64,000 bases of DNA from Stutzerimonas azotifigens. Lineage in GTDB: Bacteria; Pseudomonadota; Gammaproteobacteria; Pseudomonadales; Pseudomonadaceae. The stretch lies in assembly GCF_013522725.1 (NCBI RefSeq), contig NZ_JAAMRF010000006.1, positions 62,001 through 126,000 of the forward strand, in the 5' to 3' direction. The first letter of the stretch is position 1; each line of letters starts with the position of its first letter. Positions 49,897-61,165 of this stretch are shown here, in pieces. The notes under the pieces are model-generated. The model made no database searches. It saw nothing but the letters and a program-made list of their open reading frames with translations, and had not been told where the DNA came from. The translations under genes and the position numbers were made by a program.

Positions 49897-51087
49897 CTAT
49901 TGCCCGTAGCGACTCAGCCATTGGCCAGCCAGCACGCGCGCCTGCGCGTCGGCGGCCAGCACATCCTCCAGGCATGCCGCCGGCACGCTGGCCTCGCGGC
50001 CGAGGACGTCGTCGATGATACTCGCGATCTCGGTGAAGCGGATGCGTCCCGACAGAAACGCATCGACCGCCACTTCGTTCGCTGCATTGAGCATGGCGGG
50101 TGCGGTACCGCAGGCCTGGGCGGCCAGGCGAGCCAGGCGCAGGCAGGGAAAACGCTGCTCGTCCGGGGCCTGGAAGTCCAGATGACCGATGCGCAGCAGG
50201 TCGAGCGGCGAAACATCGGAATGGATACGCTCGGGCCAGGCCAGCGCATGGGCGATCGGTGTGCGCATGTCGGGATTGCCGAGCTGGGCGAGCACCGAAC
50301 CGTCGATGTAATCGACCATCGAATGAATCACGCTTTGCGGATGGATCACCACCTCGACCTGTTCGGGCCTGGCATCGAACAGCCAGCAGGCCTCGATAAG
50401 TTCAAGCCCCTTGTTCATCATGCTCGCCGAATCGACCGAGATCTTTCGCCCCATCGACCAGTTCGGGTGAGCGCAGGCCTGCTCCGGCGATACGTCGTGC
50501 AACTGGTCGGCCGCCAGCTCACGAAACGGACCGCCGGAAGCAGTCAGAAGGATCCGGCGAACGCCAACGCTGGCCAGCCCGCGAGCATAGTCGGCGGGCA
50601 GGCACTGGAAAATCGCGTTGTGCTCACTGTCGATCGGCAACAGCATGGCGTTGCTATCACGCAGCGCCTGCATGAACAGCGCGCCGGACATCACCAGCGC
50701 TTCCTTGTTGGCCAGCAGGACGCGCTTGTCGGCCTTTACCGCAGCCAACGTAGGCCGCAGCCCGGCGGCCCCGACGATCGCCGCCATGACGGCGTCGGCT
50801 TCCGGATGCGCCGCCACTTCACACAGCCCACCCTCTCCGACCAGTACGCGGGTGCCCAGGCCCGCCTGCTGCAGATCCTGCTGCAGGCAACGTGCACTGG
50901 CCTCCTCGGCGACCACCGCATAGCGCGGCCGATGGATAAGGCAGAGTGCGCGCAGCTCGTCGATACGGGAGAACGCCGTGAGCGCGAAAGCCTGATAGCG
51001 TTCCGGATGGCGAGCAATCACATCCAGGGTGCTGAGTCCGATGGAACCGGTGGCTCCGAGCACGGTGACCTTCATGAGCTGACTCAC
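49897..51087 (-). CDS. dxr: 1-deoxy-D-xylulose-5-phosphate reductoisomerase
   Basis: A 396-residue NADPH enzyme, the committed step of the MEP isoprenoid pathway. The NADPH fold [18 protein letters not shown] is at residues 7-24, [14 protein letters not shown] near 147-160 contains the metal-binding acids, and SGGPFREL is the flexible-loop region. It overlaps cdsA by four bases. With ispD and ispF three steps of the same pathway are encoded in this window. Confidence 0.97.
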   Translation of the reverse strand: MSQLMKVTVLGATGSIGLSTLDVIARHPERYQAFALTAFSRIDELRALCLIHRPRYAVVAEEASARCLQQDLQQAGLGTRVLVGEGGLCEVAAHPEADAVMAAIVGAAGLRPTLAAVKADKRVLLANKEALVMSGALFMQALRDSNAMLLPIDSEHNAIFQCLPADYARGLASVGVRRILLTASGGPFRELAADQLHDVSPEQACAHPNWSMGRKISVDSASMMNKGLELIEACWLFDARPEQVEVVIHPQSVIHSMVDYIDGSVLAQLGNPDMRTPIAHALAWPERIHSDVSPLDLLRIGHLDFQAPDEQRFPCLRLARLAAQACGTAPAMLNAANEVAVDAFLSGRIRFTEIASIIDDVLGREASVPAACLEDVLAADAQARVLAGQWLSRYGQ

Positions 51088-51899
51088 CAGGCACCCCAGC
51101 GGGCGAGCCAGAGCAATACGACGAAAACCGGGATCGCCGCGGTAAGGCTGTCGATGCGATCCATCACGCCGCCGTGGCCGGGCAATAACTGACTGCTGTC
51201 CTTGATGCCAGACTTGCGCTTGAACATGCTTTCAGTGAGATCGCCCACCACCGAGATCAGCACGACCAACGCCGCCCCGACCAGCGCCAGGATCATGGCC
51301 TGTCCGTCCCAGCCCCGATAAAGCCCGACGCCCAAGGTGATCACGAGACTGGTCGCCAATCCGCCGAACAGCCCTTCCCAGCTCTTGCCAGGACTCACCA
51401 GCGGAGCCAGCTTGCGCTTGCCCAGCGCGCGCCCACAGAAATAGGCGCCGATATCTGCTGCCCAGACGAGCACCATCACCGCCACGATGAGCCAGTTGCC
51501 CAGCGGCCACTGCTTGAGTACGACCAGCGCCTGCCAGGCCGGCAGCAGGATCAGCAGACCGATCAACAGACTGCCCGGCGCACCGCCCCATAACCCCGTG
51601 CTTCGGGGATAGGTGAGTACCAGGGCGGTTGCCGCCAGCCACCACAGCACACCGGCCCAGAGCAACCAGGGCGCAAGCCCCGGGGCCTGATACGCCAGCA
51701 CCAACAGGATCGCCACTGTAACGGCATAACCCACCCGCACCGGCTGGCTCTCGTAACCAGCCAGGCGCGCCCATTCCCAGGCACCCAGGGTGACCACCAG
51801 CCCGATGAACAACGCGAAGGCGACGCCATGCAGCAGAAAGAAACCGATCAGCGCAACGGGGAGCAGGATCAGCGCCGTGATGATTCTCTGTTTCAGCAT
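51084..51899 (-). CDS. cdsA: phosphatidate cytidylyltransferase
   Basis: A 271-residue inner-membrane enzyme with about seven helices that makes CDP-diacylglycerol from phosphatidate and CTP. The family signature is [24 protein letters not shown] without a break near residues 221-244, which includes the metal-binding Asp. It overlaps uppS by seven bases and dxr by four, so the three are translationally linked. Confidence 0.96.
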   Translation of the reverse strand: MLKQRIITALILLPVALIGFFLLHGVAFALFIGLVVTLGAWEWARLAGYESQPVRVGYAVTVAILLVLAYQAPGLAPWLLWAGVLWWLAATALVLTYPRSTGLWGGAPGSLLIGLLILLPAWQALVVLKQWPLGNWLIVAVMVLVWAADIGAYFCGRALGKRKLAPLVSPGKSWEGLFGGLATSLVITLGVGLYRGWDGQAMILALVGAALVVLISVVGDLTESMFKRKSGIKDSSQLLPGHGGVMDRIDSLTAAIPVFVVLLWLARWGAW

Positions 51900-52654
51900 T
51901 CAGCCCCAGCCTCTTTTTCGACCTGCTCGCAGGTCTTGCCGAAGCGACGCTGACGCGTGGCGTAGTCCGCCAGCGCCTGGCGCATCGCCTCGTGTTTGAA
52001 ATCGGGCCAGTAGAGGTCCGAAAAATAGAGCTCCGCATAGGCAATCTGCCACAGCAGGAAATTACTGATGCGGCGTTCGCCTCCGGTGCGTATGCACAAG
52101 TCAGGAAGCGGGCCGCCCTCGGTGGCAAGATGGCCTTGAAATAGAGCCGGCGTGATTTCGTCGGGATTCAGCCGTCCGGCCTGGGCCTCGCGCGCCAGCT
52201 GCTGGGCGGCCTGCACGATGTCCCACTGACCGCCGTAGTTGGCCGCCACCTGCAAGACGAAGCGATTGGCGCCAGCGGTCATGGCTTCGGCCTGAGCCAT
52301 CGCAGCCTGCAATTCGGGATGAAAACGCGAGCGATCGCCGATGACCCTCAGGCTGATGCCATTCTCGTTGAGCTTTCTCGCTTCGCGGCGCAACGCCGAC
52401 AGGAAAAGCTCCATCAGCGCACCCACTTCTTCGGCCGGACGCTGCCAGTTCTCGCTGGAGAAGGCGAACAGCGTCAGCACCTCGACGCCCGCTTCCGCGC
52501 ACACTTCGATCACTGCTCTTACCGCGTCGACCCCGGCCTTGTGGCCAGCCACTCCCGGCAACAAACGCCTTTTAGCCCAGCGATTGTTGCCATCCATGAT
52601 GATTGCGACATGACGGGGAACGCTCCGCCCGGCAATCTGCCTGACCTTTTCCAT
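51893..52654 (-). CDS. uppS: undecaprenyl diphosphate synthase
   Basis: A 253-residue cis-prenyltransferase that makes the C55 carrier lipid for peptidoglycan and LPS. The catalytic Asp is in IMDGNNRWAKRR near residues 18-29, and the later RTGGERRISNFLLWQIAYAE near 195-214 carries the conserved Arg and Glu residues. The gene overlaps cdsA by seven bases. The carrier it makes is recycled by translocases such as the DUF368 protein encoded in this window. Confidence 0.96.
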   Translation of the reverse strand: MEKVRQIAGRSVPRHVAIIMDGNNRWAKRRLLPGVAGHKAGVDAVRAVIEVCAEAGVEVLTLFAFSSENWQRPAEEVGALMELFLSALRREARKLNENGISLRVIGDRSRFHPELQAAMAQAEAMTAGANRFVLQVAANYGGQWDIVQAAQQLAREAQAGRLNPDEITPALFQGHLATEGGPLPDLCIRTGGERRISNFLLWQIAYAELYFSDLYWPDFKHEAMRQALADYATRQRRFGKTCEQVEKEAGAEC

Positions 52655-52821
52655 GAAACGACTCTACTTGCGCTATAAGCGCGGCGAACGATAAAGGATG
52701 AACCCAGACCTGCGCATCACGTAGCCGACGCAACAAGGATGCTGGCTGCCCAAGGCGGGCCAATCGGCGACCCGCATGGAATGAGACAGCACCCCGCATC
52801 AGACGATAGCCGAACCGGGCC

Positions 52822-53379
52822 TTATACGGCCATCAGATCGGCTTCTTTGGCTTCGAGCGACTTCTCGATTTCGGCGACGAACTTATCGGTGAGCTTCTGC
52901 ACATCGTCCTGCGCACGACGCTCTTCGTCTTCGCTGATTTCCTTTTCCTTGACCAGGTCCTTGAGCTGCGCGAGCGCGTCGCGACGAATATTGCGTACGG
53001 CTACGCGCGCGTTTTCCGCCTCGCCACGCGCCTGCTTGGAGTAGCCTTTTCGGGTCTCCTCGGTCAGAGCCGGCATCGGCACGCGAATGGTGGTACCCGC
53101 AGTGGCCGGATTCAGGCCCAGATCGGCAGTCATGATGGCCTTCTCGACGGCCTGGATCATGCTCTTGTCGAACACGCTCAGGGCGAGGGTGCGAGAATCC
53201 TCGACGGTCACGTTGGCGACCTGGCGCAGCGGAGTATCGCTGCCGTAGTAGGACACCATGACGCTGTCGAGAATGCTCGGATGCGCCCGACCGGTGCGAA
53301 TCTTGGCGAAAGCATGGCCGAGGGATTCCAGGCTCTTCTGCATGCGCTCCTGCGCGTCCTTCTTGATCTCGTTGATCAT
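52822..53379 (-). CDS. frr: ribosome recycling factor
   Basis: A 185-residue two-domain factor that splits post-termination ribosomes with EF-G. The helical bundle and hinge are typical: [20 protein letters not shown] at the start, [17 protein letters not shown] near residues 30-46, and a long C-terminal helix, with length exactly that of the family. The ATG at 53379 overlaps the pyrH stop by four bases. The rpsB-tsf-pyrH-frr order is a common bacterial arrangement. Confidence 0.98.
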   Translation of the reverse strand: MINEIKKDAQERMQKSLESLGHAFAKIRTGRAHPSILDSVMVSYYGSDTPLRQVANVTVEDSRTLALSVFDKSMIQAVEKAIMTADLGLNPATAGTTIRVPMPALTEETRKGYSKQARGEAENARVAVRNIRRDALAQLKDLVKEKEISEDEERRAQDDVQKLTDKFVAEIEKSLEAKEADLMAV

Positions 53380-54119
53380 TCGTTCGACTCCTCGATCAGT
53401 GTTCCTTCGGCGCCACCGAGCACGATGTTCAGCAGGGCGCCGGGCTTGTTCATGTTGAAAACTCGTAGCGGCATATTGTGATCGCGGCACAGGCAGATGG
53501 CTGTCAGATCCATCACGCCGAGCTTGCGATCGAGCACGCCATCATAGGTCAGTCGCTCGAATTTCTCCGCATTCGGATCCTTGAACGGGTCGGCCGTATA
53601 GACGCCGTCGACCTTGGTCGCCTTGAGCACCACATCGGCATGGATCTCGATAGCCCGCAGGCACGCTGCCGAGTCCGTCGTGAAGAAGGGGTTACCGGTT
53701 CCCGCAGAGAAGATCACCACTTCGCCGGTATTGAGATGGCGCATGGCCTTGCGGCGGTCGTAGTGATCGGTCACCCCGACCATAGAGATGGCGGACATCA
53801 CCAGTGCCGGAATATTGGAGCGCTCGAGCGCGTCACGCATGGCCAGAGCATTCATCACGGTGGCCAGCATACCCATGTGGTCCCCGGTGACCCGATCCAT
53901 GCCCGCTGCCGAGAGCGCCGCACCACGGAACAGGTTGCCACCGCCAATCACCAGGCCGACCTGGACGCCGATTCCAACCAACTGGCCAACTTCCAGCGCC
54001 ATTCGATCCAGCACCTTGGGATCGATCCCGAAATCTTCGGACCCCATCAGCGCTTCGCCGCTTAACTTGAGCAGAATCCTTTTATAGCGAGGTTTGCGTC
54101 CACTAACCTGCTGAGCCAT
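53376..54119 (-). CDS. pyrH: uridylate kinase
   Basis: A 247-residue bacterial UMP kinase (hexamer) of the amino-acid kinase fold, distinct from eukaryotic enzymes. Motifs are [12 protein letters not shown] near residues 15-26, [10 protein letters not shown] near 56-65 and the ATP region [15 protein letters not shown] near 168-182. I chose the ATG at 54119, with a good ribosome site GGAG nearby, because the family starts shortly before the KLSGEAL motif. It follows tsf by 184 bases, past a terminator. Confidence 0.96.
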   Translation of the reverse strand: MAQQVSGRKPRYKRILLKLSGEALMGSEDFGIDPKVLDRMALEVGQLVGIGVQVGLVIGGGNLFRGAALSAAGMDRVTGDHMGMLATVMNALAMRDALERSNIPALVMSAISMVGVTDHYDRRKAMRHLNTGEVVIFSAGTGNPFFTTDSAACLRAIEIHADVVLKATKVDGVYTADPFKDPNAEKFERLTYDGVLDRKLGVMDLTAICLCRDHNMPLRVFNMNKPGALLNIVLGGAEGTLIEESNE

Positions 54120-54252
54120 TGCGAGTCTCTCCTGCGGCGTTTCGATGTAAGAAGGCTGAAGCAAAATATCTGCGGTGTGACAGCGCGAAGCGGCTTTGGT
54201 GCCACGACGCATGTGACAGGGCGCTAAAAACAAAGTCCTGCACCCATTTGAC

Positions 54253-54286
54253 AAAGAGGCCGCGCGCGTTAGCGGGCAGCCTCTTT
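54253..54286 (-). terminator. terminator hairpin after tsf
   Basis: Arms AAAGAGGC and GCCTCTTT with further partial GC pairing inside the loop, 18 bases after the tsf stop. On the minus strand the hairpin ends in CCTCTTT, giving a short T run. Confidence 0.7.
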
Positions 54287-54303
54287 CATTACAGCAACGT
54301 GCC

Positions 54304-55173
54304 TTACTGCTTGGTAGCCGCTACCTGGGCAGCTACTTCGGCAGCGAAGTCGACCTCGGCGCGCTCGATGCCCTCGCCCACTTCGTAGCGAACGAAGGAA
54401 ACGATCTCGGCGCCGGCCTTCTTCGCCAGGTCACCGACCTTGACTTCCGGATCCTTGACGAAAGGCTGCTCGACCAGACTGGCTTCGGCCAGGAATTTCT
54501 GGATGCGGCCACCGACCATCTTCTCGACGATTTCGGCTGGCTTGCCCTTGATCTTGTCTTCGTTCAGCGCAAGGAAGACGCCCTTCTCGCGCTCGACGGC
54601 TTCCTCGGAAACCTCGGACGGATTGAGGAACTGCGGGTTGCTCGCGGCAACATGCATCGCGATTTCCTTGGCCAGGTCGGCATCGCCACCCTTGAGCACG
54701 ACCAGTACACCGATACGGTGACCGTGCAGGTAGGTACCGACGACCTCGCCTTCAACACGAGTCAGGCGACGGATGTTGACGTTCTCACCGCATTTGGCGA
54801 CCAGCGCTTCACGAGCCGGTTCTTGCGCCGCGATCAGCGGAGCCGCTTCGGTCAGTTGCTGGGCGAATGCCTTGTCCAGGCTGTCGGCAACGAAGGCCTT
54901 GAAGTCGTCTTGCAGGGCCAGGAAGTCGGTCTGGGAGTTGACTTCGATGATCACGGCAGCCTTGTTGTCATCGGCAACCTTGACCGCGATGGAACCTTCG
55001 GCAGCGATGTTGCCGGCCTTCTTGGCCGCCTTGATCGCGCCAGCGGCACGCATGTCGTCGATCGCTTTTTCGATGTCGCCGCCGGCAGCAGTCAGTGCCT
55101 TCTTGCAGTCCATCATGCCCTGGCCGGTACGCTCGCGCAGTTCTTTAACCAAGGCCGCAGTAATTTCTGCCAT
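54304..55173 (-). CDS. tsf: translation elongation factor Ts
   Basis: A 289-residue guanine-nucleotide exchange factor for EF-Tu. The N-terminal UBA-like domain, with [20 protein letters not shown], and the core contact motif [12 protein letters not shown] near residues 80-91 are complete. The ATG at 55173 fits the family N-terminus MAEITAALV. It follows rpsB; an intergenic hairpin between them may reduce read-through, as in the known rpsB-tsf operon. Confidence 0.98.
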   Translation of the reverse strand: MAEITAALVKELRERTGQGMMDCKKALTAAGGDIEKAIDDMRAAGAIKAAKKAGNIAAEGSIAVKVADDNKAAVIIEVNSQTDFLALQDDFKAFVADSLDKAFAQQLTEAAPLIAAQEPAREALVAKCGENVNIRRLTRVEGEVVGTYLHGHRIGVLVVLKGGDADLAKEIAMHVAASNPQFLNPSEVSEEAVEREKGVFLALNEDKIKGKPAEIVEKMVGGRIQKFLAEASLVEQPFVKDPEVKVGDLAKKAGAEIVSFVRYEVGEGIERAEVDFAAEVAAQVAATKQ

Positions 55174-55240
55174 GTCGCAATCCTCTCGATAGGTATTCAA
55201 ACCATTCATCCGCCACGCGGATGATCAATTCGGAAGTGGC

Positions 55241-55265
55241 AAAAAGGGGGCCTAGCCCCCTTTTT
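55241..55265 (-). terminator. attenuator/terminator between rpsB and tsf
   Basis: A perfect eleven-base stem, AAAAAGGGGGC / GCCCCCTTTTT, with loop CTA. A T run follows on both strands. Placed between rpsB and tsf, it probably lets only part of the transcripts continue into tsf. Confidence 0.9.
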
Positions 55266-55299
55266 GTTCAACGGGTATCAGCTATGCAACGACGCTCGC

Positions 55300-56040
55300 T
55301 CAGCCTTCGGCGGCCTCGGGTGCAGCTTCTTCGACGAACTCGTCGGAACCGCCACCAGCATTCTGACGACCACGCAGGACAGCGTCAGCCATCGCACCAA
55401 GGTAAAGCTGAACGGCGCGGATGGCGTCGTCGTTACCTGGGATGATGTAGTCGACGCCTTCAGGGCTGCTGTTGGTATCGACGATGCCGATAACCGGGAT
55501 GCCCAGCTTGTTGGCTTCGGAGATGGCGATACGCTCGTGATCGACGTCGACGACGAACATCGCGTCAGGCAGGCCGCCCATGTCCTTGATACCGCCCAGG
55601 CTGCGATCGAGCTTTTCCAGATCGCGAGTGCGCATCAGGGCTTCTTTCTTGGTCAGCTTGGCGAAAGTACCGTCCTGGGACTGAACTTCCAGCTCACGCA
55701 GACGCTTGATCGAAGCGCGGATGGTCTTGTAGTTGGTCAGCATGCCGCCGAGCCAGCGATGATCGACGAACGGCGAGCCGCAACGGGCCGCTTCTTCGCG
55801 AACGATCTTGCCAGCGGAGCGCTTGGTGCCGACGAACAGGATCTTGTTCTTCCCGGAAGCCAGCTTCTCAACAAAGCTCAGGGCTTCGTTGAACATCGGC
55901 AGGGTCTTCTCGAGGTTGATGATATGGATCTTGTTGCGCGCGCCGAAAATGTACTTGTCCATTTTCGGGTTCCAGTAACGGGTCTGGTGGCCGAAGTGCA
56001 CACCGGCCTTCAGCATATCGCGCATGGTGACTTGAGACAT
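55300..56040 (-). CDS. rpsB: 30S ribosomal protein S2
   Basis: A 246-residue ribosomal protein. Typical segments are [20 protein letters not shown] at residues 4-23, [20 protein letters not shown] near 69-88 and [19 protein letters not shown] near 165-183. It sits at the head of the rpsB-tsf transcription unit behind a conserved-looking leader. In E. coli S2 represses its own operon through that leader; the same is plausible here. Confidence 0.98.
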   Translation of the reverse strand: MSQVTMRDMLKAGVHFGHQTRYWNPKMDKYIFGARNKIHIINLEKTLPMFNEALSFVEKLASGKNKILFVGTKRSAGKIVREEAARCGSPFVDHRWLGGMLTNYKTIRASIKRLRELEVQSQDGTFAKLTKKEALMRTRDLEKLDRSLGGIKDMGGLPDAMFVVDVDHERIAISEANKLGIPVIGIVDTNSSPEGVDYIIPGNDDAIRAVQLYLGAMADAVLRGRQNAGGGSDEFVEEAAPEAAEG

Positions 56041-56180
56041 GGGACTTCCTCAGATAAGTCGGGTTAGGCCTCCACGCATCCCGATATCCAACCCTTGCGG
56101 GCACCCAGGATACCGTGTCGATACGTGTGTGGGGTTATGCTCGTCGGGGACTGCCCTTCAGAGCGGCGCGTTTTATAGCA
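56041..56180 (-). promoter_or_regulatory. rpsB promoter and leader
   Basis: An extended -10 element TGCTATAAA lies at 56172-56180 on the minus strand, about 130 bases before rpsB. The leader downstream contains CCC-GCAA-GGG and CGGG...CCCG stems close to the ribosome site (GAGGAAG). S2-mediated autoregulation through this leader is inferred from E. coli. Confidence 0.55.
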
Positions 56181-56265
56181 TAGTTCGAAGGCTCGATCCA
56201 TAGCGCGAACGATCGAAAAGCTGCTTCAGGGTAGCTGGCGAACGCGCCAGCGGGCCTTCCGCTTT

Positions 56266-56294
56266 TTCGACTGTCGACCTATTTGGTTTATCAT
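56266..56294 (+). promoter_or_regulatory. map promoter
   Basis: TTCGAC (-35), a 17-base spacer and TATCAT (-10), 48 bases before the map start. Together with the oppositely directed rpsB promoter it fills the 302-base divergent gap; a seven-base hairpin (GCTGGCG / CGCCAGC, 56234-56251) lies between them. Confidence 0.6.
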
Positions 56295-56342
56295 CGGCGT
56301 TTCCGTTTCTGCCTTGCGCCCAGCTGCGCCCACGAGGTTTGC

Positions 56343-57125
56343 ATGACCGTTAGCATCAAGACGCCCGAAGATATCGAAAAGATGCGCATCGCCGGCCGGC
56401 TGGCCGCCGAAGTGCTCGAGATGATCGGCGAACACGTGAAGCCAGGCGTCACGACCGAAGAGCTCGACCGGCTGTGCCACGACCATATCGTCAACGTGCA
56501 GAACGCGATTCCCGCGCCGCTCAACTATAAAGGCTTTCCCAAGTCGATCTGCACCTCGGTCAACCATGTCGTCTGCCATGGCATTCCGGGCGACAAGCCA
56601 CTCAAGAACGGCGACGTTCTGAACATCGATATCACCGTCATCAAGGACGGCTACCACGGCGACACCAGCAAGATGTTCCTGGTCGGCACCGTTCCCGAAT
56701 GGGCCGAGAAGCTCAGCCGCGTGACTCAGGAATGCCTCTATAAGGGCATCGAGCTGGTGCGTCCCGGCGCTCGCCTGGGAGACATCGGCGAGGTCATCCA
56801 GAAGCACGCAGAAAAGAACGGCTTCTCGGTGGTACGCGAGTATTGCGGGCACGGCATCGGCAAGGTATTCCACGAGGAGCCCCAGGTGCTTCATTACGGC
56901 CGCGCCGGCACGGGCCTGGAACTGAAGGAAGGCATGACCTTCACCATCGAACCGATGATCAACCAGGGCCGCCCGGAAACCCGGCTGCTGGGCGACGGCT
57001 GGACGGCCATCACCAAGGATCGCAAGCTTTCCGCGCAGTGGGAGCACACCGTCCTGGTGACCGCGAACGGTTACGAGATCTTCACCCTGCGCAGCGACGA
57101 CACCATCCCCCGCACCTCGGCCTGA
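56343..57125 (+). CDS. map: type I methionine aminopeptidase
   Basis: A 260-residue dinuclear metal enzyme that removes the initiator methionine. Metal ligands are visible: HVVCHGIPG (substrate His), NIDITVIKDGYHGDTS (two Asp), GHGIGKVFHEEP (His) and the two Glu in FTIEPMINQG and SAQWEHTVLV. The ATG at 56343 has GAGG nine bases upstream and fits the family start; the frame to 56283 does not. It is divergent from rpsB. Confidence 0.97.
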   Translation: MTVSIKTPEDIEKMRIAGRLAAEVLEMIGEHVKPGVTTEELDRLCHDHIVNVQNAIPAPLNYKGFPKSICTSVNHVVCHGIPGDKPLKNGDVLNIDITVIKDGYHGDTSKMFLVGTVPEWAEKLSRVTQECLYKGIELVRPGARLGDIGEVIQKHAEKNGFSVVREYCGHGIGKVFHEEPQVLHYGRAGTGLELKEGMTFTIEPMINQGRPETRLLGDGWTAITKDRKLSAQWEHTVLVTANGYEIFTLRSDDTIPRTSA

Positions 57126-57167
57126 ACCGTTCTGGCCGCTCGGTGTTGCAGTATTAAGGAGGGCGCC

Positions 57168-59870
57168 ATGCCTCAGGTGGATTCAGAGCTGTTCGATCAT
57201 GGCCAGTTCCAAGCAGAGCTGGCGCTGAAGTCGAGCCCCATCCCTGCCTTCAAGAAGGCTATTCGCAACGCCCGAGAGGTGCTCGACAGCCGCTTCTCCA
57301 GTGGCCGGGAAATCCGCACGCTGATCGAGGACCGCGCCTGGTTCGTCGACCAGATCCTGCGCGCGGCCTGGGGCCGCTTCGACTGGAGCGAGGACGCCGA
57401 CATCGCCCTCGTGGCAGTCGGTGGATACGGTCGCGGCGAGCTGCACCCCTTCTCCGATATCGATCTGTTGATCCTGCTCGATGACAGTGATCACGAAATC
57501 TTCCGCAACCCCATCGAAGGTTTCCTGACCCTGCTGTGGGACATCGGCCTGGAGGTCGGACAAAGCGTGCGCTCGATCGCCGAGTGCGCCGAACAGGCCC
57601 GTGCCGACCTGACCGTCATCACCAACCTGATGGAAAGCCGGACCATCGCCGGCCCCGAGCGGCTGCGCCAGCAGATGCTGCAGGTCACCAGCACCGACGA
57701 AATGTGGCCGAGCCGCGAGTTTTTCCTCGCCAAGCGCGCCGAGCAACTGGCACGGCACGCCAAATATAACGACACCGAGTACAACCTGGAGCCGAACGTG
57801 AAGGGGTCGCCCGGTGGGCTGCGCGATATCCAGACGATCCTCTGGGTAGCGCGCCGCCAGTTCGGCACACTGAACTTGCGGGCGATGGTCGGCGAAGGCT
57901 TCCTGACTGAAAGCGAAAACGCGCTGCTCGCCTCCGCCCAGGAGTTCCTCTGGAAAATCCGCTACGCCCTGCACATGCTCGCAGGACGTGCGGAAGACCG
58001 TCTGCTGTTCGATCACCAACGGCGTCTGGCTGCGCTGTTCGGTTACGAAGACAGCGATGGCAAGCTCGCCATCGAGCGCTTCATGCAGAAGTACTACCGC
58101 GTGGTGATGAGCATCGCCGAGCTCAGCGACCTGATCGTCCAGCACTTCGAGGAAGTCATCCTGAGCGATGGCGACTCCCCAGCCCCTGTTGCGCTCAATA
58201 ACCGTTTCCAGCTCCATGACGGCTATATAGAGGCTACCTGCGCTTCGGTCTTCAAGCGCACGCCCTTCGCCATCCTCGAGATATTCGTGCTGCTGGCGCA
58301 GAACCCCGAGATCAAGGGCGTGCGCGCCAATACCATTCGCCTGCTGCGCGATCACCGTCACCTGATCGACGACGATTTTCGCGCCGATATCCGCAACACC
58401 AGCCTGTTCATCGAGCTGTTCAAATGCCGCGAAGGCATCCATCGCAACCTGCGCCGGATGAACCGCTACGGCATCCTCGGGCGCTACCTGCCCGAGTTCG
58501 GCCATATCGTCGGGCAGATGCAGCACGACCTGTTCCATATCCACACCGTCGATGCCCATACGCTCAACGTCATCAAGTACCTACGCAAGCTGACCAAGCC
58601 CGGCGTGGCGGAGAAGTTCCCGCTGGCGGCCAAGCTGGTCGAGCGCCTGCCCAAACCTGAACTGATCTACCTGGCCGGCCTGTACCACGATATCGGCAAG
58701 GGCCGCGGCGGCGATCACTCCGATCTCGGGGCCGTCGATGCCGAGCTGTTCTGCACTCGCCACCAGCTACCCGCATGGGACACGCGGCTGGTGGTCTGGC
58801 TGGTGCAGAACCACCTCTGCCTATCCACCACGGCGCAACGCAAGGATCTCTCCGACCCGCAGGTGATCAACGACTTCGCGCAACTGGTCGGCGACGAGAC
58901 GCACCTGGACTACCTCTACGTGCTCACGGTGGCGGACATCAACGCCACCAATCCGAGCCTGTGGAACTCCTGGCGTGCCAGCCTCCTGCGTCAGCTGTAT
59001 ACCGAGACCAAGCGCGCCCTCAGACGCGGCCTGGAAAACCCGCTGGGCCGCGAGGAGCAGATCCGCCAGACCCAGCGTGCCGCGCTGGATGACCTGGTGC
59101 GCAACGGCACCGATCCCGACGATGCGGAACAGCTCTGGGCCCAGCTGGGCGACGACTACTTCCTGCGCCATACCGCCACCGATGTCGCCTGGCACACCGA
59201 AGCGATCATCGAGCACCCCAGCGATGGCGGGCCGCTGGTATTGATTCGCGAAACCACCCAGCGCGACTTCGAAGGCGGCACCCAGATATTCATCTACGCC
59301 GCGGACCAGCATGACTTCTTCGCGGTAACCGTAGCGGCGATGGATCAGCTCAACCTGAACATCTACGATGCCCGGATCATCACCTCCACCAGCCAGTTCA
59401 CCCTCGACACCTACGTGGTGCTGGATGCCGACGGCATTCCCATCGGCAACAACGCCGAACGTGTCGAGGAGATCCGCCAGGGGCTGGTCGAAGCTCTGCG
59501 CAAGCCGGAGGACTACCTGACCATCATCCAGCGCCGTGTGCCGCGCCAGCTCAAGCACTTCTCCTTCGCGCCGCAGGTGAACATCCACAACGACGCGCAG
59601 CGTCCGTTGACGGTACTCGAGATCATCGCGCCGGACCGTCCCGGCCTGCTGGCGCGCATCGGGCAGCTGTTCCTCGATTTCGACATCTCGGTGCAGAACG
59701 CCAAGATCGCCACCCTCGGCGAGCGCGTCGAAGACGTGTTCTTCATCACCGATGCCCACGCCCAGCCGCTCTCGGACCCGGCGCTATGCGCGAGGCTGCA
59801 GCAGGCACTGATCGAGCAACTGACCCAGGAAAATGCGCAGCAACCGTCTCCAAGCAGCTTCGCGATCTGA
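57168..59870 (+). CDS. glnD: bifunctional uridylyltransferase/uridylyl-removing enzyme GlnD
   Basis: A 900-residue nitrogen sensor that adds or removes UMP on the PII protein (GlnB/GlnK) according to glutamine. The nucleotidyltransferase motif [17 protein letters not shown] is at residues 85-101. The HD domain is seen as [14 protein letters not shown] near 506-519, and two ACT domains that bind glutamine lie near 710-790 and 815-890. All domains are complete. It is followed by dapC in the same direction. Confidence 0.97.
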   Translation: MPQVDSELFDHGQFQAELALKSSPIPAFKKAIRNAREVLDSRFSSGREIRTLIEDRAWFVDQILRAAWGRFDWSEDADIALVAVGGYGRGELHPFSDIDLLILLDDSDHEIFRNPIEGFLTLLWDIGLEVGQSVRSIAECAEQARADLTVITNLMESRTIAGPERLRQQMLQVTSTDEMWPSREFFLAKRAEQLARHAKYNDTEYNLEPNVKGSPGGLRDIQTILWVARRQFGTLNLRAMVGEGFLTESENALLASAQEFLWKIRYALHMLAGRAEDRLLFDHQRRLAALFGYEDSDGKLAIERFMQKYYRVVMSIAELSDLIVQHFEEVILSDGDSPAPVALNNRFQLHDGYIEATCASVFKRTPFAILEIFVLLAQNPEIKGVRANTIRLLRDHRHLIDDDFRADIRNTSLFIELFKCREGIHRNLRRMNRYGILGRYLPEFGHIVGQMQHDLFHIHTVDAHTLNVIKYLRKLTKPGVAEKFPLAAKLVERLPKPELIYLAGLYHDIGKGRGGDHSDLGAVDAELFCTRHQLPAWDTRLVVWLVQNHLCLSTTAQRKDLSDPQVINDFAQLVGDETHLDYLYVLTVADINATNPSLWNSWRASLLRQLYTETKRALRRGLENPLGREEQIRQTQRAALDDLVRNGTDPDDAEQLWAQLGDDYFLRHTATDVAWHTEAIIEHPSDGGPLVLIRETTQRDFEGGTQIFIYAADQHDFFAVTVAAMDQLNLNIYDARIITSTSQFTLDTYVVLDADGIPIGNNAERVEEIRQGLVEALRKPEDYLTIIQRRVPRQLKHFSFAPQVNIHNDAQRPLTVLEIIAPDRPGLLARIGQLFLDFDISVQNAKIATLGERVEDVFFITDAHAQPLSDPALCARLQQALIEQLTQENAQQPSPSSFAI

Positions 59871-59932
59871 GCCTCGCTCACCCAACGAACCAGGAATTGT
59901 CGCCAGGCGGCAACCACTAGATAGAACCTGAC

Positions 59933-61129
59933 ATGAACGACGCCCTCAACGCTCTACAGCCTTACCCATTCGAGAGACTTCGCGCCCTGCTGGCTGGCGT
60001 TCAGCCGGACGCCGGCAAAACACCGATCGCCCTCTCCATTGGTGAACCTAAACACCCCTCGCCCGCCTTCGTTGGCGAAGCCTTGACGGCCAATCTCGAT
60101 CAATTGGCCGTCTACCCCACTACCCAAGGTATTCCGGCGCTGCGTGAAGCCATCGCGCGCTGGTGCGAACGGCGTTTCTCGGTCGCGGCCGGTACGCTCG
60201 ACCCGGCCAGCCAGGTCCTGCCGGTCAACGGCACCCGCGAGGCCCTGTTCTCCTTCACCCAGACCGTCGTACAGCGGGGCGTTGAGGGCCTGGTGGTCAG
60301 TCCCAACCCCTTCTATCAGATCTATGAAGGCGCGGCGCTGCTGGCCGGCGCCACCCCGCATTACCTGCCGTGCCTGGCGGAAAACGGCTTCAACCCCGAT
60401 TTCGATGCCGTCGCTCCCGAGATCTGGGCGCGCAGCCAGATCCTCTTTCTCTGCTCGCCAGGCAACCCCACTGGCGCCCTCGTACCGCTCGCAACCCTGA
60501 AGAAACTCATCGCGCTGGCGGACCAGTACGACTTCGTCATCGCCGCCGACGAGTGCTACAGCGAGCTGTATTTCGACGAACAGACGCCGCCTCCCGGCCT
60601 GCTGACCGCCTGCGCAGAACTCGGACGCACCGATTTCAAACGCTGTGTGGTGTTCCACAGCCTGTCCAAGCGCTCCAATCTGCCGGGCTTGCGCTCGGGC
60701 TTCGTCGCGGGAGACGCGCAGCTTCTAAAAGCCTTTCTGCTCTACCGCACCTACCACGGCTGTGCGATGCCTGTGCAGACGCAGCTGGCTAGCATCGCCG
60801 CGTGGAACGACGAGGTCCACGTGCGCGCCAATCGCGACCTGTACCGGGAAAAGTTCGACGCGGTGCTGGACATTCTCCAGCCCGTGCTGGAAGTCGGACG
60901 CCCCGACGGAGGGTTCTATCTCTGGCCGAAGACGCCGATCGACGACCAGACCTTCGCCCGCGACCTCTTCGCGCAACAGCACGTCACAGTGGTTCCGGGC
61001 TCGTACCTGTCTCGTGAGGTGGATGGTTTCAATCCGGGCGCCGGACGGGTGCGCATGGCGCTGGTCGCGCCGCTCGCCGACTGCGTCGAGGCAGCGCAGC
61101 GGATCCGTAACTACCTGCAGAGCCGCTGA
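59933..61129 (+). CDS. dapC: succinyldiaminopimelate transaminase
   Basis: A 398-residue PLP-dependent class I aminotransferase in lysine/diaminopimelate synthesis. The PLP lysine is in FHSLSKRSNLPGLRSGF near residues 239-255, and the phosphate-binding and Asp-Tyr contacts are in SPGNPTGA and ADECYSELYF. Its place between glnD and dapD matches DapC of pseudomonads, which carries out the succinylated-intermediate step; the name relies on this synteny as well as the family. Confidence 0.92.
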   Translation: MNDALNALQPYPFERLRALLAGVQPDAGKTPIALSIGEPKHPSPAFVGEALTANLDQLAVYPTTQGIPALREAIARWCERRFSVAAGTLDPASQVLPVNGTREALFSFTQTVVQRGVEGLVVSPNPFYQIYEGAALLAGATPHYLPCLAENGFNPDFDAVAPEIWARSQILFLCSPGNPTGALVPLATLKKLIALADQYDFVIAADECYSELYFDEQTPPPGLLTACAELGRTDFKRCVVFHSLSKRSNLPGLRSGFVAGDAQLLKAFLLYRTYHGCAMPVQTQLASIAAWNDEVHVRANRDLYREKFDAVLDILQPVLEVGRPDGGFYLWPKTPIDDQTFARDLFAQQHVTVVPGSYLSREVDGFNPGAGRVRMALVAPLADCVEAAQRIRNYLQSR

Positions 61130-61134
61130 CACAT

Positions 61135-61159
61135 GGCGCCGGGCGAACAGCCCGGCGCC
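61135..61159. terminator. stem-loop between convergent genes
   Basis: A perfect ten-base stem, GGCGCCGGGC / GCCCGGCGCC, with a five-base loop, between the dapC stop and the convergent small gene stop. No T run follows, so termination in either direction may be partial. Confidence 0.6.
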
Positions 61160-61165
61160 TCGACT

